A stretch of DNA of 64,000 nucleotides, from contig VNWV01000001.1 in the NCBI GenBank assembly GCA_009801085.1, positions 7,006,001 through 7,070,000 on the forward strand, in the 5' to 3' direction. Positions 24,117-33,117 of the stretch are shown here, one piece after another. The position numbers were made by a program, and so were the translations under genes. Under the pieces are notes generated by a model that searched no databases, was not told where the DNA came from, and worked only from the letters and a program-made list of their open reading frames with translations. This stretch comes from Lasiodiplodia sp. COLG20. Taxonomy: Eukaryota; Ascomycota; Dothideomycetes; Botryosphaeriales; Botryosphaeriaceae. The first letter of the stretch is position 1. Every line of letters starts with the position of its first letter.

Positions 24117-24803
24117 ATGGTGCAGAAAGTTTTGAAGGTGGCATCGGCGGACCAGTTTGCTGCCTGGCAAATTCAATACGCAGAGTTTGCGCGATTCTGC
24201 AATGAGGCTGCACGAGCGTGTGAAAAAGCCTCTCAATTGATCGAGGCATACGGAAGACTCTGTCAAGAAAAGCAGCAGCAAGCTCTCTCTACAGGTCATG
24301 AAGAGAGCCGGGAGAGACTAATCTCATTGAAACAAGAAGTAGTGGAAATGCTGCAGGACAATGTGATGGCGCAGGTACATAACGTGCAAGAGCTTCAACG
24401 CCTGCAGGACTGCCATGAAAGATACTCCGAGGAACTGGAAACGTTGCAAAACGCTCTGCGCGAGGCCGAGTATCTGTATGCGGACTCTGATGTTGAGTCG
24501 TATTTAGACTTTCTGTTCGCTTCAGACAAGCCTGCGGAGAATGTCACAACCAGCGATGAGGCACAAAAAGTTGAAGAGGAACACACACCGCGAGAGGTTT
24601 GCGTCATATGTATGGATGAGATACCTCCACATACCACACCTCTCCCACTCAGCGAGAATACGGCGGTCGTGCGCTGTTCATCCTGCCGACAGGTAGCTTG
24701 CCGTGAATGCTTGGAGAAATTCTGGGATACGAACAATGACAACAAAATTGCCTGTCCGGTGTGCAGGAAAATCATTGGAGACGAACGGGCTGAGAACTTT
24801 TAA
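24117..24803 (+). CDS. coiled-coil protein with C-terminal all-cysteine RING finger, 228 aa
   Basis: Start taken at the first ATG (24117, MVQKVLKVASADQ). Residues about 10-130 are Glu/Gln/Leu-rich helices, probably coiled coil (ISLKQEVVEMLQDN, QELQRLQDCHERYSEELE). The C-terminus is a RING: C162-x2-C165, C187-x2-C190, C195-x2-C198, C213-x2-C216 (CVIC, CSSC, CREC, CPVC). The usual histidine ligand is absent; eight cysteines in four CxxC pairs fit a C4C4 arrangement like that of CNOT4. RING proteins mostly act as E3 ubiquitin ligases; here that role is inferred. No membrane segment. No intron. Neighbours give no hint of a partner. Confidence 0.75.
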   Translation: MVQKVLKVASADQFAAWQIQYAEFARFCNEAARACEKASQLIEAYGRLCQEKQQQALSTGHEESRERLISLKQEVVEMLQDNVMAQVHNVQELQRLQDCHERYSEELETLQNALREAEYLYADSDVESYLDFLFASDKPAENVTTSDEAQKVEEEHTPREVCVICMDEIPPHTTPLPLSENTAVVRCSSCRQVACRECLEKFWDTNNDNKIACPVCRKIIGDERAENF

Positions 24804-25156
24804 CTGGGCACTCTTGGAGTCCATTTGATTGGCAGCTGCTCAACTCAGACCCCGATGTGCGTAGAGTAGATGTTGAATTTAGTTGCTCCGAGTTCTAAGA
24901 AGATCTGCTCAAGACACATGCTCAAAGAATCAGCACTGTACAAGACATTGTTTTCTAAAATGAACAACACCTTTGAGGATCGTTCGCAAAACAGTGTAAC
25001 TGATATTGAACAACTCCAGCATATGCTAATATTTAAGACCTCGATAGTGACGTAGAAACTAAGTAACGAGCAACATCCACGTCGAACAGCACCCACATCG
25101 AGCAACATCCACATCACACAGCATCTACGTCGAACAACATCTACATCTACGTCGCA
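24804..25156. other. spacer containing a short tandem repeat next to the following ATG
   Basis: Probably the leader and promoter of the small charged gene at 25157; its last 90 bases are the 16-base repeat annotated separately. Confidence 0.4.
25063..25156 (+). repeat. imperfect 16-base tandem repeats in the leader
   Basis: About five degenerate copies of a 16-base unit such as CACATCGAGCAACATC run up to the ATG at 25157 (whole copies start at 25078, 25094, 25110 and 25126, with partial copies on both sides). They read as an A/C-rich untranslated leader. Confidence 0.7.
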
Positions 25157-25384
25157 ATGGCACTCTTTGGTAACAAGAAGAACAAGAAGGGCCCCATTAA
25201 GGTCGAGAAGATCAATGGGCGCTACTGCTGGGTTCGTCACCACAACAAGAAGAATGGCGACGACAACAAGAAGACGGGCGACAGCCGCCCTGCTGAGAAG
25301 GAGGCTCACGAGTACGTCTACTACGAGAAGAAAGACGAGGCGCGCCTTGAAGATGGCCTCTACGATACTGACTCCGAGGAGTGA
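25157..25384 (+). CDS. small highly charged hypothetical protein, 75 aa
   Basis: ATG at 25157 (MALFGNKKNKKGPIKVEKIN). About half the residues are Lys, Glu, Asp or Arg; the tail is acidic (LEDGLYDTDSEE). There is no signal or membrane segment. It shares order and spacing of blocks with the gene at 25966: FGN-KK / LGN-NKK, NGR / NGER, SRPAEKE / NRRPAHTTSKE, EYVYYEKKDE / EVFTHVRRER, so the two look like diverged tandem copies. C-ending codons support coding. Function unknown. Confidence 0.6.
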   Translation: MALFGNKKNKKGPIKVEKINGRYCWVRHHNKKNGDDNKKTGDSRPAEKEAHEYVYYEKKDEARLEDGLYDTDSEE

Positions 25385-25965
25385 TTGAGATAGTCATGCT
25401 GAGACAAAGAACAGACGCGTAGATGATGATGCGCCCTTGTCCTCGCGCCGCCGTGAGGGTGGCGATACTACTGGGAACGGCCCCGATCATTCGTACACTA
25501 GCTTCGATAGAGGAGGCTAGTGATCATGGAGGACCTGAACCGTGGCACAAATGCCATTGACTAGGTAGGTCCGAGATACCTTTTACTGTAGCAATCGAGT
25601 TCTATTTCTTTACTTTTTCTCTCCTTTCCTTTTGAAAGGACCAAATTTTAGACACTGTGACACATGTGAATAAACCTTGTTTCATTAAAATATTCATTCA
25701 AAAATAAATGCCGTGCTCAAAGAGAACCTTGTGATTTTGTGGAATACGTGATACTCACCTGTACCAAGTTCAAAGAACATCTCCCTGAAACACATGCTTA
25801 TAACATCCACATTGCAAAATATTTCAACTTAAAAACACCACCACAGCAGAGAGACCCCCGCAGAACAACTCAGTCCGAGTCTCCGATCCAACAACTTCAG
25901 CACACTTAAATACTCGAGAAGTCAACTCCAGCGACCTACAACCCAAGCGGCCTCACACAGCAGTC
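25385..25965. other. intergenic region, no gene seen
   Basis: Spacer between the two putative small paralogues. Its right part is A/C-rich, like the leader of the first copy. Confidence 0.4.
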
Positions 25966-26289
25966 ATGCCGGAACTACGAAAGGTTGCCTTCAGCGCTGA
26001 TAGGACCGACAAAGTTAAAATGGCTTCGCGGATCAAGCTCGGCAACAACAAGAAGATCCAGCCAATGCGCAACGGAGAGCGCGGCTTCGTACGCCCTCGC
26101 AAGTCGGACAAAGAGGACAAACCCAAGAGCAGCAACCGCCGCCCTGCCCATACAACTTCGAAGGAGGTGTTCACGCACGTCCGCCGCGAGAGAAACGTGG
26201 TCCCTGAGGTCGAAGAAGCGGGCGCCGATGCTGACGATAAGCCCGCTACGGTCCCTCGCATCGAGTGGAGGGGTTCTTCGTACAGTTAG
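25966..26289 (+). CDS. small charged hypothetical protein, 107 aa, putative paralogue of the gene at 25157
   Basis: ATG at 25966 (MPELRKVAFSADRTDKVKMA). Basic, Lys/Arg-rich middle (RIKLGNNKKIQPMRNGERGF) and an acidic stretch (VPEVEEAGADADDK) before the C-terminus. No membrane or signal sequence. Block-wise likeness to the 75-aa neighbour and an A/C-rich leader of the same kind suggest duplication. Family unknown; intron-free. Confidence 0.6.
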   Translation: MPELRKVAFSADRTDKVKMASRIKLGNNKKIQPMRNGERGFVRPRKSDKEDKPKSSNRRPAHTTSKEVFTHVRRERNVVPEVEEAGADADDKPATVPRIEWRGSSYS

Positions 26290-26780
26290 TGCGATCCCTA
26301 CCGCAGGGATGGGCGTTTCTGATGAAGGGGTTTCTCGAAGCGGGACGCAGATTGGGTTCTGAATGCCATGGCTGCTTGGCCGACTTGCCTGAGATATTTA
26401 GCTGTGGCGGTTTAATTGGGGTTTGACATTTCTTTTTGGGTTCCCGAACAGATTGGACTTCAGCGGGATTGCATCATACGTGGATGGTATCCATATGCGG
26501 ATATACTTTACTGCAGCATACCAAATACTCAATCACATCACATTCATATTCAACATGTAGAACTTTACTGCAAGTATACTTGACCAAATCACATCCACAT
26601 CAAACACACTGAACATTGCTTCCATACGCGTTTTGACGCAACAATGAGATCGTATCAATTCTATCAACACATAATTATGTTCGTTCAGACACATCTACGT
26701 AGCGCAAGCATGACAAGGATATCAAACGGGGAAGACCAAAAAAAGCCCCCACACAACGCTCTCTAGACCTCCATCCCTTT
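26290..26780. other. intergenic region, no gene seen
   Basis: Converging 3' flanks. The A/C-rich segment around 26520-26620 resembles the leaders of the two small genes upstream, but no open frame follows it. Confidence 0.4.
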
Positions 26781-29700
26781 TTAGTAAACCTCCAGCACAT
26801 ACCTGCCCTCCTCCTTGAACTCCTCAATCACCCTTCTGCTATCCACCTTCTTGCCAGCAGCCTTGGCCTCCTCCTGAATCGCCTCCTCCAGCACAGCCGT
26901 AACATCCGGCACGGGCCACGTGGGACCGCAGAGGTAGAAGCTGCCCTCCTCCGAGAGGTACGCCTTGCGAATGTCCTCGATGGTCTGGCGCATGCGGTCC
27001 TGGATGTAAATCTTCTCGGGCTGGTCGCGCGAGAAGGCGCGGCCGAGCAGGGTGATGATGCCGGCGTCCTGGTAGGCCTCCCACTCCTCGCCGTAGAGGT
27101 ACTCCTCGCGCTGGTGGCGCGCGCCCATGTACAGCATGACGGCGCCGATCTCGTGGCCTTCTTGCTTCTGGCGCGCGCGCTCCTGGACGAAGGCGCGGAA
27201 AGGAGCCAGACCGGTTCCCAGACCGGCCATGATGATGGGCGCGGTGGTCTTGGGGGGTAGCTTCATGACCGACGGCTTGACCGACACGGTGACGGGGTCG
27301 CCGACCGAGAGCGAGTTGAGGTAGCGCGTGGCCTGGCCGAAGCGGTCGCGGCCCTGCGCGTCGACCCAGCCGACCGTGACGATGAGGAGGGAGACGGAGT
27401 TGGGCGTGACCTTCTGCGACGATGCGATAGAGTACTCGCGGCGCTTCATCGGGCTGACGATGCGCACGATGTCGTTGAAGGACGGGTGCGCCGACTTGAA
27501 CTCGAGCAGGATGTCGGCGAAGGTGACCGTGTCGACCTCGGCGCGGCGCTTGAACTCGACGGCGCCGTCGGGCGTGACAAGCGCCAGCAGCGCCGTCTTC
27601 TCCTTCTCGTCCGTCGCGAAGTCGGCAAGAGCCTCGTAGAAGCGCTTCGGGGGGCGGCCGAAGATGTCGACGTTCTGGAGCAGTGCCTGGTAGACGGTGC
27701 GGTTCTCGAGAACGTTGGGGTCCTCGCGCGTGGGGACCTCGACGATCTCGTCGGGGTTGAGGCCGTACCACTTGATGAACTCATCGACCATCTTCGGGTC
27801 GTTCTCAGCGTGGATGCCGAGAGCCTCGCCAATGTCGTACTTGACGCCGGAGTCGCCGAGGTCGAACTCGATGTGGAAGATGTTGCGGTCGTAGTCGAGC
27901 GGAGTGAGACGGCGGCGCTCCTTGATGTGGACGATGGCCGTCTTGACGCCAAGGTCGGGGCGAAGGGCACTCTTGGTGCCGTACGCCTCCTTGAAGGCAA
28001 GACCCTTAGCGGCCTCGACCCAGCTCTTGAGAAGAGTCGGGGGCTCGGGGTCAACCTTCTGGAAAGAGGCGAAGCTGTTGACCTTGATGTCGGTGGGCAG
28101 GGAGATGCTCTCAACCTCGGGCTCAATGGTGGCCCAGGACTCGGGAATCTGGACCTGGCGAAGGGACTTCTCAACATCCTTGATGATGCTGTCGAGGGAG
28201 CCGCCGCTCAAGGTAGCGAGCTTGTGGGCCAGAGTCTCGAACCTGCCAGCCTCGGCAACCTTCAGGAAAGAAAGCTGAACAAGGTAGGACTCAAGAGCAG
28301 CGTCCTCGGAGACATTCTCGGAAGCAGTGGGGTCAAGAACGAAGAGGTTGACCTTCTTGCCGAAGAGACCCTTGCGGGCGCCAACGGGGAAATGCTTCTC
28401 GAGCTCGTCGTCCTTGGCACCGGGAATCTTGGCAATGATGGTACCGCCAGTCTTCAGGCTGTTCAGAATGTCAAACTCGTGGAGGAGCTTCTCGTCACCA
28501 ACGAAAGCAACGTCGGCAGCATCAACAGAGTAGGCAGCCTCAAGGGACTTGCTGGACTTGCGGATATCGGTGCGAACGACACCACCCTGAACTAGGTTGT
28601 CGTGGCCAGTGCGAACGGTCACGTTGGAGGCCGAGTCCTTGGAGTACAGCTGGCCGAGGACAACGGGGGCACCAACAGCGACGGACTCGTCAATGTTCCA
28701 GAAAGTGAACTGCTGAGCAGAAGCATCAGAGATGGAGAGGGCAGCCTGAGTAGCCTCGGTGCTGAACTTCGCAAAGAGGTTGCCGACCTTCGCGGGCGTC
28801 CAAACCTCCTCGCGAGCGTACTTCACGTCGACGACAGAGGCGACGCTGGCAGCAGAAAAGCTGACAGCGGCAAGGACATCGCTGTAAAGCGCGGAGTGGA
28901 CGCTCTCGTCGGAGACAGCAGCAACATCGTGGACCTGGCCGAGAACGGCAATGGTCTGAACAGACTTGGGCAGGGTCTCGAGGAAGACCTCCTCAACGAA
29001 GGGACGGTAGACACGGACGTTGATCAGGCCAACCTTGACACCGTTGGAAGCAAGGGATTGGGCAACCTGGGCGCCCAGGGAAGCCTCAACGGTGCCGAAA
29101 GCAACAATGACGGTCTCAGGCGCCTCGTGGCCGTGGTACTCGAACAGCTTGTAGTCGAAGCCGAACTCGTCATTGAAGGCCTTGAGGAGACGCACGGCAC
29201 GGCCCTCGTTGTCGGAATGCTTGCCCTCAACGCTGGAGGTAGCCTTCAGAATGGCGTTGTAGTTGTTGAGCAGACCAGACTTATCCATGACATCAACGAC
29301 ACGAGTGGTCTCACGACCAACGGTGATTCCATCATAGGTGTGAATGGTGGGCAGAACACTGGCGAGAAGGGTGGCAAACAGAGACATATGCTGGATCTCG
29401 TAGGCAGAGGCGCTGGAGACAAGACCAAGGCCAAGCTCCTCGGCAAGAGTGAAGCTGGTGGAGTAGTCGGTGACCAGGCCGGACGAGGAGCCGGCAGCGT
29501 AGTCGACAGCGGCAACATGGGCAACCAGAGGGTTCGCGACGGAGTAGAGCAGCGAGAGCTGGTCCAGAGCAGGCCTCAGCTGCTGCAGGGTGGAGGACGA
29601 GGCAACGATGGCCTGAGGAATGTGCCTCTTGGACAGGTCAAAGTCCTTGGAGAAAATGTATCCCAGAGCAACGTTGCCGGCGCCAGTCCTGGTCTCGAGG

Positions 29701-29993
29701 GCAGAGACGCCAGTCTTGTATCCAAAGGCATTGTGCTCGCCCTGCGACTGCCACTCCTTCAAAGCAACGTCCAGGTCGTACGTCTCAGGCGAGTATGCGA
29801 AGACCTTGTCGGAGAGGGCGTAGGCGACCTGCTGGACGAGGGTCTGGGCGGTCAGGTAGGTAGGGCCGGAGATTGAGGACAGCGGGACATGCTGGCCGAA
29901 GGGCAGGCTCGAGGACTTCTGGGCGAACTGCTTGAGGGCAGTTTGCTGGGCCTCAGCCTGAGGGCCGGCGGACTCGGGCAGCTGGAGACGCAT
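26781..29993 (-). CDS. MET10: sulfite reductase [NADPH] flavoprotein subunit alpha, 1070 aa
   Basis: Uninterrupted frame from the ATG at 29993. It transfers electrons from NADPH via FAD to the siroheme beta subunit, reducing sulfite to sulfide for Cys and Met synthesis in the cytosol. The length matches yeast Met10 (1035 aa). Residues about 1-450 are a pyruvate:ferredoxin-oxidoreductase-like region. Residues about 690-900 are the FAD domain (RREYSIASS near 852). The C-terminal NAD(P)H part has GLGTGLAPFRAFVQER (near 925), YMGARHQREEYLYG and YLCGPTWPVPDV. No long antisense gene is believed, although GC-rich codons open frames on the other strand. Codon use is strongly biased, as in highly expressed genes. 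Confidence 0.95.
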   Translation of the reverse strand: MRLQLPESAGPQAEAQQTALKQFAQKSSSLPFGQHVPLSSISGPTYLTAQTLVQQVAYALSDKVFAYSPETYDLDVALKEWQSQGEHNAFGYKTGVSALETRTGAGNVALGYIFSKDFDLSKRHIPQAIVASSSTLQQLRPALDQLSLLYSVANPLVAHVAAVDYAAGSSSGLVTDYSTSFTLAEELGLGLVSSASAYEIQHMSLFATLLASVLPTIHTYDGITVGRETTRVVDVMDKSGLLNNYNAILKATSSVEGKHSDNEGRAVRLLKAFNDEFGFDYKLFEYHGHEAPETVIVAFGTVEASLGAQVAQSLASNGVKVGLINVRVYRPFVEEVFLETLPKSVQTIAVLGQVHDVAAVSDESVHSALYSDVLAAVSFSAASVASVVDVKYAREEVWTPAKVGNLFAKFSTEATQAALSISDASAQQFTFWNIDESVAVGAPVVLGQLYSKDSASNVTVRTGHDNLVQGGVVRTDIRKSSKSLEAAYSVDAADVAFVGDEKLLHEFDILNSLKTGGTIIAKIPGAKDDELEKHFPVGARKGLFGKKVNLFVLDPTASENVSEDAALESYLVQLSFLKVAEAGRFETLAHKLATLSGGSLDSIIKDVEKSLRQVQIPESWATIEPEVESISLPTDIKVNSFASFQKVDPEPPTLLKSWVEAAKGLAFKEAYGTKSALRPDLGVKTAIVHIKERRRLTPLDYDRNIFHIEFDLGDSGVKYDIGEALGIHAENDPKMVDEFIKWYGLNPDEIVEVPTREDPNVLENRTVYQALLQNVDIFGRPPKRFYEALADFATDEKEKTALLALVTPDGAVEFKRRAEVDTVTFADILLEFKSAHPSFNDIVRIVSPMKRREYSIASSQKVTPNSVSLLIVTVGWVDAQGRDRFGQATRYLNSLSVGDPVTVSVKPSVMKLPPKTTAPIIMAGLGTGLAPFRAFVQERARQKQEGHEIGAVMLYMGARHQREEYLYGEEWEAYQDAGIITLLGRAFSRDQPEKIYIQDRMRQTIEDIRKAYLSEEGSFYLCGPTWPVPDVTAVLEEAIQEEAKAAGKKVDSRRVIEEFKEEGRYVLEVY

Positions 29994-31910
29994 GGTTCGG
30001 CAGCGGGGCGGCGAAAACAGAAACTTTTTGGTGGTATCTCAAGGAACAAAGGAATTGCGACGCGCTGTACACGAAGACAAGCGGCGCGCCCTGCTGCTGC
30101 GAAAGATGAGTCCGCTGCGGTCTTGTTTGGGGCGCGTAAAGAAAGAAAGTGCCACGGCGGGTGGGTGGAGACGGACGTGGCGGGGAGAAAAAGTAGAATC
30201 CAGGCCCGGTATCGCTGAGCAATCAATGGGCCGGCATGGGCGAATGGGCCCGGTCAGCAGTTCATGGCGCGCCATGGCTGGTGGAAAAGTCGGGCTCGTC
30301 GAAGGTGAGAATACCGTAAACGGATAGGTGTCGATGGCGTGCTCGACAAAACCCCGAAAGCGTTGCCGCCTTTCTCGGCGCGTCTCGGACCGACGGCGAT
30401 GACTCAGCTCAGATGCCGACGATGCCGCTGTCTGCGCCGCCCCGCACGCTTTGTCAGGAAGATGCAGAGTTCAGATGCAAAGTCGCCGAGATTCGTGCTG
30501 CTCGTAGCAGGACTGCTGCTTCATCGCGAGTCTTGAAGACCAGTGCCCGCAGCTGCCGAGTTCGCCCGAGTGGTGGCGCTACGGCAGTCGGTTCCCAAGG
30601 TTGAACAAGCTCGACATCAGAGAGCAAAATTTCAACATCCGTTTGCTTTGGCTCGGTGCCCCGCACAAATTCCTTGATCAACTATGCAAGAGCCTCAGGA
30701 ACAGCATGGGCGCCACATCCGTTGTTATGACAGAAGATTCACAGTGATTCTCGACTGACTCGTCCCGTCAGCCTTATGGCCTTTCGATTACTCGCATGCT
30801 GGACCCTGAAAGGGCGAGCCGATATCGGCATCCCTATTCAGGGCTAGTTTCTTCGGAAACACGACTCTTCCTCCGCACTCCTCCCCGCGTCGACCTTGCT
30901 ATCTGATAAGTTTCCGAACGTCTTTCATGCGCTAAAATGCCTGGCCTGGCGACGACACCTGTAATATTGCCGCTGACTAAGAATCGAGCTCACTGCATTG
31001 TCGTCGCACCAGACAAGGAGCTGAGTGCGACCGGTCATGTCTGCTAATATTTCTTTTTTTATAAGCCGGCAGCTCTTGGAACCGCAACAGCATTGTACGT
31101 TTCGAATAAGCTTCTTTGAGTTTTGCGACAAGTCAAGCCAAGAAATGAGACGCTCGATTGAGGCGTCCACACGGGGTGCATTACCGAAGAAGGTTGAGTT
31201 TCAGAGCGCAGCTAGCTGCGCCGCCTGAAATGATCAGCCTTTTCCTGATGCAGCAGTCGTGAGAAGTTGCTACCGCATTGATGTGATCCCATCTCCGTAT
31301 TGGGGAGTTTGGTCGTCGATGAAAGTGGGGCGGACGCATTGTCGAGTCGCAGCGACTGGCCTCATAGAATGCTGACTGATGCAGGAGGTCGAGATCAACT
31401 GGGGAATGCGTAGACAGCCATTGCAAGCTGATGACATGCAGTCTATCAGATGAATGGTGATGGCTCATCCTGATGCCACACTGCCGCTAAACTTAACCGG
31501 GCAGGTAGGCGTTGGATGACGACCCCGCTGCAGATACAGAAGGCAAAAAGTCTATATTTCTTCACTACTCCTATTCGTCCCAGGATTGCACTTTATCACT
31601 TATAAGAAGAGCTTGCGCGTTGTCTTAGCTTCTCACCAGCACTTCGGGTCGCCTTGGCGTGTGCATGCAGTACCACTGTCTCAGCTCTGCTACCCGGCCT
31701 ACTTCTAAATCACGCATACCATCTATTTCTTGGCCATATAAAGCACAGCCCAACTGCCTCAACGAGAAATCATACTTCGCCAAGCACACAACCGCTCATC
31801 ATCAATCACAACCTCATCGAAGCGTTCACTCATTCAATCACGACGTACCACAACCTTAAACTCATTACACCAACCCCATCACACCACCACAAACCCCCTC
31901 ACCACTCACC
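29994..31910. other. 1.9-kb divergent intergenic region
   Basis: Separates MET10 (minus) from the short-chain dehydrogenase gene (plus). Open frames are short and featureless. The last 250 bases are C/A-rich and look like the leader of the dehydrogenase gene. No gene seen. Confidence 0.45.
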
Positions 31911-33047
31911 ATGACCGCCATAACCACCCCCCTCTCCCCCGGCATCCAACCCGCCACCCCCCTCCACTCGCACCCTCCCCCTCCTGCTCCTCATCCCCCT
32001 TCCGACCCCCGCGTCTCCGCCATCGACAACTTCACCCGCACCACGCACTCCACCCCCAACCGCACCCTCCGCGCCTCGCTGTCCCTCCCCTCCACCCTCC
32101 ACCGCCAACAACAACCCTCTCCATCCTTCACCGTCGCCATCCTCGGCGCCTCCCGCGGCATCGGCGCCGGCATCGCCCTTTCCTACGCCCGCGCCGGCGC
32201 CACGACCCTCGTCCTCGCCGCGCGCAACACGGCCCAACTGGCATCCGTTGCGGCGCAGGTGCGCGACGTCAATCCGCACTGCGCGGTGTGCGTGCGCGCG
32301 TGCGACGTGGCGAATCCGACGTCGGTGCGGGCGCTGGCGCGGTTCGTCGGCGACGAGGAACTGGGCGGCGGTGCAGAAGAAACAGGAGGGAACAAGAAAG
32401 CGCTGGACGTGCTGGTGCTGAACGCGGGGTACTCGGGGCACGTGGAGCTGGAGGTGACGGACGGCGATGCCGCCGAAGACGGGCAGTGGGCACAGGCGTT
32501 TGCGGTGAATGCGCTGGGGACGTACCACGCGGCGCATTACTTCGTGCCGTTGCTGCTGCGTGGGGGTGCGCAGGGGGCGTTCTGCGTGGTAGGGAGTATT
32601 GCGGGGTGTATACGCAGGGGCATCATTGCGAATAGCAAGTACTGCATCAGCAAGATGGCGCAGGTGCGGATCGTGGAGCACGTGGCGGAGCAGTTTGGTG
32701 GGAAGGGGTTGCTGGCGGTTGCGGTGCATCCGGGGGCGGTGGAGACGACGATGGCGATGGAGTCGGCGCCGGAGGAGTTTAAGAAGTGTGAGTTTTTTTT
32801 GTTCCCCCCCTCTTCATTTATGGCCTTTTTTTTTGTCGGAGGAGTGGATTCTGACGGTCTGGCAGATCTTGTGGACGATCCGGAGCTGTGTGGCCATTTT
32901 CTCGTCTGGCTGACGAGGGAGCCTGGGAGGTTCCAGTGGTTGAATGGCAGGCTGGTCAGCGCGAATTGGGATCCGGATGAGCTGCTTGCGAAGAAGGACG
33001 AGATTATTGCAGGGGATTTGCTGAAGTTTGAGGCGAAGGCCGCGTGA
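31911..33047 (+). CDS. short-chain dehydrogenase/reductase, 352 aa
   Basis: ATG at 31911. Exon 1 is 31911-32787 and exon 2 is 32866-33047. The 78-base intron is a multiple of three, so the frame stays open through it, but removing the T-rich piece restores the usual SDR tail (YLVDDPELCGHFLVWLT, then WLNGRLVSANWD). After a Pro-rich N-terminus of about 70 residues come the cofactor motif GASRGIG (79-85), LNAGYSG, and the active site SIAGC...YCISK (Tyr-x3-Lys). NAD(P)-dependent oxidoreductase of the classical SDR type; substrate unknown. Its stop is 70 bases from that of the convergent Zn2Cys6 regulator gene. Confidence 0.88.
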   Translation: MTAITTPLSPGIQPATPLHSHPPPPAPHPPSDPRVSAIDNFTRTTHSTPNRTLRASLSLPSTLHRQQQPSPSFTVAILGASRGIGAGIALSYARAGATTLVLAARNTAQLASVAAQVRDVNPHCAVCVRACDVANPTSVRALARFVGDEELGGGAEETGGNKKALDVLVLNAGYSGHVELEVTDGDAAEDGQWAQAFAVNALGTYHAAHYFVPLLLRGGAQGAFCVVGSIAGCIRRGIIANSKYCISKMAQVRIVEHVAEQFGGKGLLAVAVHPGAVETTMAMESAPEEFKKCEFFLFPPSSFMAFFFVGGVDSDGLADLVDDPELCGHFLVWLTREPGRFQWLNGRLVSANWDPDELLAKKDEIIAGDLLKFEAKAA

Positions 33048-33117
33048 GCGAGCATTGCCACCTTTGTTACGACCAGTGATGAAAAGCGAAACTTGGCGTT
33101 GTATAGAACAATTTATT

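Noticed and set aside
24705..24716. RING finger judged broken because the His ligand is missing
   Set aside because: The extra CSSC pair supplies eight cysteines, so a C4C4 site is complete.
28602..29876. 424-codon open frame antisense to MET10
   Set aside because: It is the mirror of strongly biased MET10 codons (Gly/Leu/Val/Asp-rich product without motifs). The minus frame carries every sulfite-reductase motif.
31899..32729. 276-codon open frame antisense to the SDR gene
   Set aside because: It is a compositional shadow; the plus strand has the GASRGIG and YxxxK motifs.
32788..32865. Reading the SDR gene without an intron
   Set aside because: The 78-base segment stays in frame but encodes an FFLFPPSSFMAFFF run foreign to SDRs; it has GTGAGT and CAG borders and its removal restores the family tail.
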